In this document: in pieces, positions 1 through 5,514 of the stretch
Layout of the letters: every line of letters starts with the position of its first letter
How positions within the stretch are numbered: position 1 is the first letter of the stretch
Assembly: GCA_029939445.1 (NCBI GenBank)
Contig: JAOZSY010000109.1
Coordinates: 3,493 to 9,006, forward strand
Direction of reading: 5' to 3'
DNA: 5,514 bases
From: Bacteroidales bacterium
GTDB taxonomy: Bacteria > Bacteroidota > Bacteroidia > Bacteroidales > UBA1556
Translations under genes and position numbers: made by a program
The notes under the pieces: model-generated
The model's input: only the letters and a program-made list of their open reading frames with translations
Databases searched by the model: none
Told to the model about the DNA's origin: nothing

Positions 1-779
1 GAAAGGGTGAAACAATCATTCCCAATGGAAATACTCGCTTTCAATTAGGAGATTTGGCATATATGATTACTAAGCCCAAAGGGATTGAAAATATCCTTGA
101 GATGGGTGGACGAAGTAAGCAAAAGATGAATAATGTAATGCTTGTTGGTGGAGGTAGAATAGGTACGAATGTAGCCCTAAACCTTGAAGATAAAGTGAAC
201 TTAAAATTAGTTGAAATAGATAAAGAAAGGTGTTTTCTTCTTAGCGATAAGCTCCATAATACACTAATTATTAATGGTGATATTAGAGATTTGAAATTGC
301 TTGAAGATGAGAATATAAGCTCTATGGATGCTTTTATTTCAGTTACTAGAGATTCTGAAACTAATATATTAACTTGTCTTTTGGCAAAAAAATACGGTGT
401 TAAAAAGACAATTGCTCTTATCGAAAATATTGATTTTATTGATGTTGCTCATAATGTAGGTATTGATACTATAATTAATAAGAAACTTATTGCATCGAGT
501 TATATTGAGCGTTTTGCTCTTGGCGTAGGTATCGAATCCATAAAACTACTTAGTGGTGTGGATGCAGAAGTTCTTGAGCTTATTGTAGCAGAAGGTTCAT
601 ATATTACCAAGAAAATTATTGCAGATTTAGACTTGCCAGAGAATGCTATTATTGGTGGTTTAATTCGTAATAATGTGGCAATGATTACCCGTGGAAGTAC
701 TAAAATTGAAGCTGGCGATAAGGTTATAGTTTTCTCATTGCCTTCATGTGTTCGTAATGTTAGCAAATTATTTAATTAA
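1..779 (+). CDS. trkA: Trk potassium uptake system regulatory subunit TrkA, C-terminal part (5' cut by window edge)
   Basis: Peripheral cytosolic subunit that binds NAD(H)/nucleotides and gates the TrkH K+ channel. The frame is open from base 3 to the left edge, giving 258 visible residues. The TTG at 54 and ATG at 63 are internal codons, not starts, because conserved TrkA sequence continues upstream of them. Full-length TrkA is about 450 residues with two RCK units; the first TrkA_N domain and most of the first TrkA_C domain lie outside the window. Visible in order: the end of the first TrkA_C domain (GDLAYMITKP, bases 48-77), the second TrkA_N Rossmann domain with a GxGxxG motif (GGGRIG, bases 147-164) and an acidic strand end (LVEID, about 207-221), then the second TrkA_C domain (about 537-776) with LPENAIIG and the closing GDKVIVF. 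No frameshift is seen. It ends 8 bases before trkH, so the two are almost certainly co-transcribed; their promoter lies off the left edge. Confidence 0.95.
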   Translation, partial: KGETIIPNGNTRFQLGDLAYMITKPKGIENILEMGGRSKQKMNNVMLVGGGRIGTNVALNLEDKVNLKLVEIDKERCFLLSDKLHNTLIINGDIRDLKLLEDENISSMDAFISVTRDSETNILTCLLAKKYGVKKTIALIENIDFIDVAHNVGIDTIINKKLIASSYIERFALGVGIESIKLLSGVDAEVLELIVAEGSYITKKIIADLDLPENAIIGGLIRNNVAMITRGSTKIEAGDKVIVFSLPSCVRNVSKLFN

Positions 780-787
780 AATTAGAA

Positions 788-2248
788 ATGTTAGGCACTA
801 AAGATATAAACCTGAAAGAAGTAGGAAGGGCATTAAGTTCTTTAACTATTATTGTTGGCATTCTTATGTTGTTGTCTATCCCATTTTCCATTTATTATAA
901 TGAAGCTACATGGCCTATAATTAAATCCTCTCTTATAACTGTTGGTGTTGGGCTTGTTGTTTATGGCATATCAGGGAAAAGAAGCAAAAAACACGTAGGC
1001 AAGCGCGAAGCTTATATGATTGTAAGTTTAGCTTGGGTTGTAATTTCACTTTTTGGCACATTACCATATATTTTTAGTGGAGCAATTCCAAATTTTACGG
1101 ATGCATTCTTCGAAACGATGTCTGGTTTTACAACTACGGGTTCTTCAGTACTTATTGATATAGAGGCTGTTCCTAAAGGCATTCTCTTTTGGAGAAGCAT
1201 GACTCATTGGATTGGTGGAATGGGAATTATTGTACTTACTTTAGCCATTATGCCATTGCTTGGTGTTGGCTCTTCAACGCTATTTGCAGCAGAATCGCCA
1301 GGCCCTACTACCGACAAACTGCATCCTACAATTACGGGTACTGCTAAAAGATTATGGCTTATTTATGTAATACTTACTGGTGTAGAAACATTGCTGCTTT
1401 GGGCAGGGGAGATGAATTTCTTTGATGCAATCTGCCATTCTTTTGCAACACTTGCAACGGGTGGTTTTTCAACAAAAAATGATAGTATCGCTCATTTTGG
1501 ACCATATGTTCAGTACGTTATCACTATATTTATGTTTATGGCTGGGGTTAGCTTTTCTTTACATTACTTCTTTTCTAAACGTAGATTTGATAAGGTATTC
1601 AAAAATCAAGAATTTAAGTTTTATGTAGGACTTATATTAGGAGCAACTGTTCTTATTTTTAGTATCCTTATTTATAATATGGGCGATAATTTTGAGGAGC
1701 TTTTTAGAAGAACTATCTTCCAAGTTGTATCCATAATTACTACCACTGGTTTTGTGAGCTATAATTATTTACTATGGCCTACTGTAGCTTGGTTTGTTCT
1801 TGTATTACTTATGTTTACAGGTGGTAGCGCGGGCTCTACTGGTGGTGGAATAAAAATGATACGCCTTTTATTAGTGTTTAAAATAGCGGGCTTGCACCTT
1901 AAAAGGATGATTCATCCAAGAGCCTTTTTCACTGTAAAATATAATGGTAAATCGGTGAAAGAAGAAGTGCTATTTGCAATAATGGGATTCCTGCTTTTCT
2001 ACTTTACTATTTTTGGAATAGGTACTTTTATTATGACTGCTTTAGGTCTTGATTTTGTCACTGCTCTTGGTGCCTCAATATCATCAATAGGAAATATTGG
2101 ACCAGCAATAGGTAATGTAGGTCCTGTTGATAATTTTGCCGCAATTCCACAAGCAGGAAAATGGGTGCTATCAATGCTTATGCTTTTGGGAAGATTAGAG
2201 CTATTTACTATTTTGGTATTCCTTTCGCCTGGTTTCTGGAAAAAATAA
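788..2248 (+). CDS. trkH: Trk/Ktr-type potassium uptake membrane protein TrkH
   Basis: Integral inner-membrane K+-translocating subunit of the Trk system, 486 residues, the normal length for TrkH. It has the expected four membrane-pore-membrane repeats. Hydrophobic segments are seen near residues 15-37, 43-62, 75-97, 137-160, 186-207, 238-262, 278-298, 331-344, 394-420 and 459-480. The four selectivity-filter loops are recognisable: TTTGSS (115-120), ATGGFS (223-228), TTTGF (318-322) and SIGNIGP (433-439). The intramembrane gating loop is GGSAGSTGGGIK (345-356), followed by R359. HWIGGMGI (140-147) and the closing LLGRLELF (466-473) are further family signatures. The ATG at 788 is chosen because it follows the trkA stop by 8 bases and no purine-rich ribosome site argues for another. 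A serine stands where many relatives have cysteine in GGCAGST, probably neutral. It pairs with the adjacent TrkA and is convergent with the downstream HD gene. Confidence 0.96.
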   Translation: MLGTKDINLKEVGRALSSLTIIVGILMLLSIPFSIYYNEATWPIIKSSLITVGVGLVVYGISGKRSKKHVGKREAYMIVSLAWVVISLFGTLPYIFSGAIPNFTDAFFETMSGFTTTGSSVLIDIEAVPKGILFWRSMTHWIGGMGIIVLTLAIMPLLGVGSSTLFAAESPGPTTDKLHPTITGTAKRLWLIYVILTGVETLLLWAGEMNFFDAICHSFATLATGGFSTKNDSIAHFGPYVQYVITIFMFMAGVSFSLHYFFSKRRFDKVFKNQEFKFYVGLILGATVLIFSILIYNMGDNFEELFRRTIFQVVSIITTTGFVSYNYLLWPTVAWFVLVLLMFTGGSAGSTGGGIKMIRLLLVFKIAGLHLKRMIHPRAFFTVKYNGKSVKEEVLFAIMGFLLFYFTIFGIGTFIMTALGLDFVTALGASISSIGNIGPAIGNVGPVDNFAAIPQAGKWVLSMLMLLGRLELFTILVFLSPGFWKK

Positions 2249-2254
2249 TATGGT

Positions 2255-2278
2255 CTTTAGTAATCAGGCTTTAGTAAT
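2255..2278. repeat. 10-base direct repeat, period 14
   Basis: CTTTAGTAAT occurs at 2255-2264 and again at 2269-2278, separated by CAGG. It starts 7 bases after the trkH stop, in the convergent gap. A weak 5-base inverted pair, GTAAT (2260-2264) and ATTAC (2277-2281), overlaps it with a 12-base loop; it is too weak to call a terminator. No function can be assigned. Confidence 0.6.
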
Positions 2279-2311
2279 TACGAATATGGAGAAAAATCCC
2301 AAAAAGTAAGC

Positions 2312-2346
2312 CATTAACCATTAATCATTAACCATTAATAATTAAC
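2312..2346. repeat. CATTAAY heptamer tandem array
   Basis: Five head-to-tail 7-mers: CATTAAC (2312-2318), CATTAAT (2319-2325), CATTAAC (2326-2332), CATTAAT (2333-2339) and AATTAAC (2340-2346). The first four form an exact 14-base unit repeated twice. A decayed sixth unit (AATTATA, 2347-2353) runs over the stop codon of the HD gene. It lies between two convergent genes, so a promoter role is unlikely. It may be a slippage-generated simple repeat or a short dispersed intergenic repeat. Confidence 0.8.
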
Positions 2347-2348
2347 AA

Positions 2349-3005
2349 TTATAAGCTCCCTTCCCAATCTTGATAGAAATTCTGCAAGAAACTTTCCATA
2401 AATTCATGACGGCGTATTGCTTCCTTTTTACCAGTATTTGTATTCATTCTATCTTTTAGCGTTAACAGTTTTTCGTAAAAGTGATTGATAGTTGGAGCAG
2501 TACTTACTTTGTATGCAGCAAATGATGTATGGCAAACAGGTTTTACTAAAGGATTGTAGATCTCCCTATTTTTAGAACCTCCATAAGCAAAAGTGCGAGC
2601 CACTCCTATAGCACCAATTGCATCCAAGCGATCAGCATCTTGTACCACCTCGCCTTCTTTTGTGCTCATTTTGGTTGGCACACGCATTCCCTTAAAACTT
2701 ATCTCCTTTACAATTTCTATGATTTTGTTTTTCTGACTTTCTTCAATATCGTATTTAGAAAGATATTCTGCAGCTTTTTCAGTGCCAATATTTTCATCTC
2801 CATCATGGAATTTATGGTCAGCAATATCATGAAGTAAGGCACCCATTTCTACAACAAATATATCCAAATCACCTTCTTTTTTAGCAATATTCTTCGACAA
2901 TTTCCATACTCTTTGTATATGAAACCAATCATGGCCAGTTCCCTCTCCCGAAAAGTTCTCTTTGAAATATTCAATTGTTTCGTTTATAATTTCTTGATTT
3001 GTCAT
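2349..3005 (-). CDS. HD-domain metal-dependent phosphohydrolase (YpgQ/YedJ-like)
   Basis: Predicted cytosolic metal-dependent hydrolase of 218 residues, the usual size of the group, with no signal peptide or membrane segment. The HD-superfamily ligands are visible: H29 in GHDWFHIQRV, H59-D60 in ALLHDIADHKF, and an Asp-rich block QDADRLDAIGAIGVAR (122-137) that should supply the last aspartate. The C-terminal signature TINHFYEKLL...KDRMNT with RRHEFMESFL (about 172-208) is typical of the YpgQ/YedJ group. Established knowledge: Bacillus YpgQ is reported as a metal-dependent nucleotide pyrophosphohydrolase; the natural substrate of most relatives is unsettled, so the substrate here is inferred only loosely. 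The gene follows anmK on the same strand after 83 bases, and co-transcription is possible but not shown. ATG at 3003-3005 is chosen because MTNQEIINETIEYF matches the family N-terminus and an in-frame stop lies just upstream. The 3' end faces trkH. Confidence 0.92.
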   Translation of the reverse strand: MTNQEIINETIEYFKENFSGEGTGHDWFHIQRVWKLSKNIAKKEGDLDIFVVEMGALLHDIADHKFHDGDENIGTEKAAEYLSKYDIEESQKNKIIEIVKEISFKGMRVPTKMSTKEGEVVQDADRLDAIGAIGVARTFAYGGSKNREIYNPLVKPVCHTSFAAYKVSTAPTINHFYEKLLTLKDRMNTNTGKKEAIRRHEFMESFLQNFYQDWEGSL

Positions 3006-3019
3006 ATTCTAATTATTGT

Positions 3020-3049
3020 AAACTCTGTTGATATTAAAAAAAACTCTGT
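3020..3049. repeat. 9-base direct repeat, period 21, upstream of the HD gene
   Basis: AAACTCTGT occurs at 3020-3028 and 3041-3049 (ACAGAGTTT on the gene's strand), the nearer copy about 15 bases before the HD start codon. A run of eight A (3036-3043) lies between and into the second copy. The 21-base period equals two helical turns, so both copies would face the same side of the DNA, as at many operators. That is only suggestive, and chance in AT-rich DNA is possible. Confidence 0.5.
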
Positions 3050-3061
3050 GTGTATAATTAA

Positions 3062-3081
3062 TCTTCACTGCCAACTGAAGA
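3062..3081 (-). other. Weak hairpin just after anmK
   Basis: TCTTCA (3062-3067) and TGAAGA (3076-3081) can pair around an 8-base loop, starting 7 bases past the anmK stop. On the transcribed strand the T-run comes only about 19 bases after the stem, so this is not a canonical intrinsic terminator. It could slow or stop transcription between anmK and the HD gene, but the sequence does not prove that. Confidence 0.3.
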
Positions 3082-3090
3082 CTGCCAACT
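3067..3090. repeat. 10-base direct repeat, period 14, at the anmK 3' end
   Basis: ACTGCCAACT occurs at 3067-3076 and 3081-3090, separated by GAAG. The second copy runs into the anmK stop codon (3089-3091), so the end of the gene was formed within, or invaded by, the repeat. It has the same geometry (10 bases, 4-base spacer) as the repeat at 2255-2278, with unrelated sequence. Confidence 0.65.
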
Positions 3091-4135
3091 AGTCAATACT
3101 CCCAGAGCAGTGGTCTTTCTTAGCGCCAGTAACGGAACTTAGGATATTAATCTCATTCTCCATCCTTAATACTCCAAGAAATGCGAAAATAAGGGCTTCC
3201 TTTGAATCTATTAATTGTTTGCTGGGAATTATGATTTTACTCTCACTTTTTTCTTCTATTTGGCTAACTAAAAACTTATTAAATGTTCCTCCTCCTGTTA
3301 GTAATACGTTTTTATTACTACCTATATCTATAGCAATTTTCTCACTTATATGTTCTACCCATGTTCGTAGCTTATCATTTAGGCTAGAGTTATATTTATT
3401 AATAATAGGCTTTATTATTTCGTCAAATTGCTCTCTGCCTATCGATTTTGGATAAGTTTGGAAATAGTATTCCAAATTGTTTAATTCCTCCAATAGCTGT
3501 TTATTTATACTACCTTTTGATGCATTTATTCCATCTTTATCGTATGATTTGCCTATTTCAAGCATAAGATTATTCATGGGCATATTGCAAAATCCAATAT
3601 CCCAAGCAATTCGATTACTATTCTTTTTGGTGCTGATATTTGCTACACCTCCAAGGTTTATACAAGCATCATATTCCGAAAAAAGAAGTTCATCACCTAT
3701 GGGAACTAATGGGGCACCTTGTCCGCCCATAGCTACATCTTGAGAACGGAAATCACTAATTACGTTACAGTTTACATGAGTTGTAATTGCAGCACCTTTG
3801 CCAATTTGTAGAGTATAATTTTCCTTTGGATTATGAAAAACTGTATGTCCATGAGATGCTATTAAATTTGGTTTGAGTTTTTGTCGTTTTATAAATGCGG
3901 CAGCTATACGTCCAATATAATCTCCAAATTCAAAATCAAGTTTTGTTAGTTCTTCGGAGCTTAGTTTATGGGCATTTGACAGTTTATCTTTCCATTTTGA
4001 GTCATACTCTATGGTTATACTTTTGATAATTTGGTATTCCCATTTCCCTTGCTTTTTATCAAAAATGCAATAAGCTAAATCTAGTCCATCAAGCGATGTC
4101 CCCGACATTATTCCTATTGCTTTGTATATTGCCAT
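3089..4135 (-). CDS. anmK: Anhydro-N-acetylmuramic acid kinase
   Basis: Cytosolic peptidoglycan-recycling enzyme: it opens the 1,6-anhydro ring of anhydro-MurNAc and phosphorylates it with ATP to give MurNAc-6-phosphate. At 348 residues it is close to family length. Motifs in order: GIMSGTSLDGLDLAYC (8-23, ATP phosphate loop of the ASKHA fold), ASHGHTVFHNP (93-103), GGQGAPLVPIGDELLF (137-152), NLGGVANIS (160-168), WDIGFCNMPMN (178-188), YDKDG (198-202), LLTGGGTFNKFL (278-289) and the closing SVTGAKKDH (334-342). D179 aligns by motif with the catalytic aspartate of the DTGPGN signature of proteobacterial AnmK; the surrounding residues differ (IGFCN), which I take to be a Bacteroidota form. The gene starts 12 bases after murF, so co-transcription is very likely and links wall recycling to wall synthesis. 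ATG at 4133-4135 puts the SGTSLDG motif at its usual distance from the N-terminus. No ribosome-binding purine tract is visible. Confidence 0.95.
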   Translation of the reverse strand: MAIYKAIGIMSGTSLDGLDLAYCIFDKKQGKWEYQIIKSITIEYDSKWKDKLSNAHKLSSEELTKLDFEFGDYIGRIAAAFIKRQKLKPNLIASHGHTVFHNPKENYTLQIGKGAAITTHVNCNVISDFRSQDVAMGGQGAPLVPIGDELLFSEYDACINLGGVANISTKKNSNRIAWDIGFCNMPMNNLMLEIGKSYDKDGINASKGSINKQLLEELNNLEYYFQTYPKSIGREQFDEIIKPIINKYNSSLNDKLRTWVEHISEKIAIDIGSNKNVLLTGGGTFNKFLVSQIEEKSESKIIIPSKQLIDSKEALIFAFLGVLRMENEINILSSVTGAKKDHCSGSID

Positions 4136-4147
4136 ATTATATATTTT

Positions 4148-5434
4148 TTATAATAGATTTAATAATCCTTCTAAAGCAATTCCTCTTGATCCTTTTACCA
4201 ATACTACAGCCTCTTTTATTGGATTATCTTCTATCCATTCTGCTGCAGCTTCGGTATTTATAAAACATTTTATATCTTTTGTTTTCCCTGCTTTCATAAA
4301 TTCTGAGCCAACAAAAAGAGTGTTGCTTAGCAATTCAGAATCTATAGAATCGATAAGATCTAAATGCTCTTTTTTGCTCTCTTTGCCTAACTCCAACATA
4401 TCTCCCAAAATTAGCCATTTGTTTACAGTTTTAAGCTGCTCAATACTTTGAATGGCTACATTCATACTACTAGGGTTTGCATTATAGGCATCAATTATTA
4501 ACTCATTATAGTCAGTCTTTTTCCATTGTGAGCGTTGGTTCTCTGGAGTATATTCTTCAATTGCCGATACTATATCATTGTCATCAACGTGAAAATAGTC
4601 GCCTATGCATATTGCTGCCATTATATTATCGTAATTATAGCTACCAACTAGTTGTGATTCTACAGTATAATCGCCCCAATCTAATGAGGCAAAAGGACTT
4701 TTTTCTATTTTTGCACCGATGGTATTATTCTCAGAACCAGAGCCATAAGTTAATCTTGAGTATTCTTCTGATAATTCCATTAATAGACTTGAATCGCCAT
4801 TTACAAATAATTGACCACCAGTATTATTAACTGATTTATAAAGCTCTGTTTTAGTTGTTATAACTCCTTCGATACTTCCAAAACCCTCCAAATGCGCTCG
4901 TCCAATGGAGGTGATAAGTCCATAATTAGGTTCGGTAATACGACAAAGGTCGGCAATCTCTCCAATATGATTTGCTCCCATTTCAATAATAGCAATTTCG
5001 GTGTCATTAGGAATTGATAGTATTGTTAGTGGAACGCCAATGTGATTATTGAAATTACCCATGGTAGCATGAGTTTTAAATTTTTTTGAAAGAACAGCAT
5101 TTATTAGCTCTTTGGTAGTTGTTTTGCCATTTGTACCGGTAATTCCTATAAATGGAATATCGAATTGTCGACGGTGATATGCTGCCAATAATTGTAAGTA
5201 TTCCAGAGCATCATTTACTAGTATCGTACGATAATCAACATAGTAATCCTCATCATCAATAATTACATATAAAGCGCCAAGTTCCAGTGCCTTATTAGCA
5301 AATTTATTTGCATTAAAATTTTCACCTTTTAGACAAAAAAACATTTCTCCTAATTGGATTTTTCTTGTATCGGTAGAAATCCCTGCCGACTCAATAAACT
5401 TACGATGCAATTCTGCTATACTTATATTTTTCAT
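4148..5434 (-). CDS. murF: UDP-N-acetylmuramoyl-tripeptide--D-alanyl-D-alanine ligase
   Basis: Cytosolic ATP-dependent Mur ligase that joins D-Ala-D-Ala to UDP-MurNAc-tripeptide, the last soluble step to the pentapeptide precursor. At 428 residues it has full family length with three domains. The N-terminal UDP-substrate domain (about 1-93) has STDTRKI (20-26) and FFCLKGENF. The central ATPase domain (about 94-305) has the P-loop ITGTNGKTTTKE (98-109), E151 in EMGANHIGEI as likely Mg2+ ligand, H181 in RAHLEGFGS, and K195 in TTKTEL, the expected carbamylated lysine. The C-terminal domain (about 306-428) has DAYNANPSSM (315-324), LGDMLELG (343-350) and VKGSRG (413-418). All key residues are present. 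ATG at 5432-5434 gives the normal N-terminus, and in-frame stops lie upstream. It is the first gene of the minus-strand cluster visible here, and anmK follows after 12 bases. A gene further upstream cannot be seen. Confidence 0.97.
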   Translation of the reverse strand: MKNISIAELHRKFIESAGISTDTRKIQLGEMFFCLKGENFNANKFANKALELGALYVIIDDEDYYVDYRTILVNDALEYLQLLAAYHRRQFDIPFIGITGTNGKTTTKELINAVLSKKFKTHATMGNFNNHIGVPLTILSIPNDTEIAIIEMGANHIGEIADLCRITEPNYGLITSIGRAHLEGFGSIEGVITTKTELYKSVNNTGGQLFVNGDSSLLMELSEEYSRLTYGSGSENNTIGAKIEKSPFASLDWGDYTVESQLVGSYNYDNIMAAICIGDYFHVDDNDIVSAIEEYTPENQRSQWKKTDYNELIIDAYNANPSSMNVAIQSIEQLKTVNKWLILGDMLELGKESKKEHLDLIDSIDSELLSNTLFVGSEFMKAGKTKDIKCFINTEAAAEWIEDNPIKEAVVLVKGSRGIALEGLLNLL

Positions 5435-5444
5435 AAGGTAAAAA

Positions 5445-5452
5445 TAAACATA
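5445..5452 (-). promoter_or_regulatory. Possible Bacteroidota -7 promoter element before murF
   Basis: On the minus strand TATGTTTA matches 7 of 8 positions of the Bacteroidota primary-sigma -7 consensus TAnnTTTG, counting the free positions. It ends 10 bases before the murF start codon, which would leave only a very short leader. I see no clean TTTG-type -33 element at the proper distance upstream. In AT-rich DNA such a match arises easily by chance. Confidence 0.2.
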
Positions 5453-5488
5453 AGTAGCCCATATACGCTATTGTCATAAATGATTATT

Positions 5489-5504
5489 TAACATTGTGAT
5501 GTTA
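5489..5504. repeat. Perfect 6-base inverted repeat upstream of murF
   Basis: TAACAT (5489-5494) and ATGTTA (5499-5504) flank the four bases TGTG. The symmetric site lies about 55 bases before the murF start codon. It could be a protein-binding palindrome, or the base of a small hairpin after a gene beyond the right edge. No T-run follows, so an intrinsic terminator is unlikely. Confidence 0.35.
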
Positions 5505-5514
5505 GGAAATTTGG

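Noticed and set aside
54..65. TTG (54) or ATG (63) as the start of a short 241-residue TrkA-like protein
   Set aside because: The same frame is open to the left edge and the upstream residues (KGETIIPNG, then FQLGDLAYMI) fit the end of the first TrkA_C domain, so this is a window truncation of a two-unit TrkA.
500..1628. Open frames on the minus strand (500-766, 1012-1200) and on the plus strand (1422-1628) inside trkA/trkH
   Set aside because: They lie in other frames of strongly conserved genes and show no recognisable family motifs.
2249..2348. Bidirectional intrinsic terminator between trkH and the HD gene
   Set aside because: Only a 5-base weak pairing with a 12-base loop is present, and there is no GC-rich stem with a T-run on either strand.
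2640..4830. Plus-strand open frames at 2640-2837, 3219-3455, 3477-3743, 4122-4451 and 4477-4830
   Set aside because: All are antisense to the HD, anmK or murF genes. Their translations are low-complexity hydrophobic or His/Leu-rich strings with no family signature.
5499..5514. Start of a divergent plus-strand gene (ATG at 5499, open to the right edge)
   Set aside because: Only five codons are visible and they overlap the palindrome, so nothing supports coding.
5435..5514. Tail of an upstream minus-strand gene before murF
   Set aside because: All three minus-strand frames meet a stop between the edge and murF. One frame is open for about twelve codons, but the residues are not recognisable.
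1..5514. Defence system, toxin-antitoxin pair, mobile element or CRISPR array
   Set aside because: Every substantial reading frame is accounted for by housekeeping genes, and no repeat has array or terminal-inverted-repeat structure.

Overview
The window reads as an ordinary housekeeping segment from a low-GC member of the Bacteroidota. By eye the GC content is in the mid-30s percent. This placement is an inference from three things: the protein flavour (especially the AnmK variant and the MurF motifs), the lack of Shine-Dalgarno-like purine tracts before the starts, and the AT-rich gaps between genes. I see no rRNA, tRNA, CRISPR array, insertion sequence, phage gene or plasmid gene.

Left half, plus strand (1-2248): a potassium-uptake pair. 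The 3' half of trkA, cut by the left edge, ends 8 bases before trkH. TrkA is the cytosolic nucleotide-binding RCK subunit and TrkH is the membrane K+-translocating subunit, so together they encode a complete Trk-type uptake system except for the missing N-terminal half of TrkA.

Convergence point (2249-2348): about 100 AT-rich bases between trkH and the oppositely oriented right-hand genes. It holds short direct repeats and a CATTAAY heptamer array but no convincing terminator.

Right half, minus strand (5434 down to 2349): murF, then anmK 12 bases downstream, then an HD-domain hydrolase after an 83-base gap. MurF adds D-Ala-D-Ala to the peptidoglycan precursor. AnmK phosphorylates anhydro-MurNAc released by wall turnover, so synthesis and recycling of the wall are likely co-transcribed. 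The HD protein resembles the YpgQ/YedJ group and may belong to the same unit or be transcribed separately; its gap carries direct repeats that could be regulatory. The last 80 bases hold the murF leader and a small palindrome.

I found no undescribed multi-gene system. What deserves a second look is modest: period-14 repeats in both gaps, a 21-base-period repeat before the HD gene, the murF-anmK-HD linkage, and small motif departures in AnmK and TrkH.
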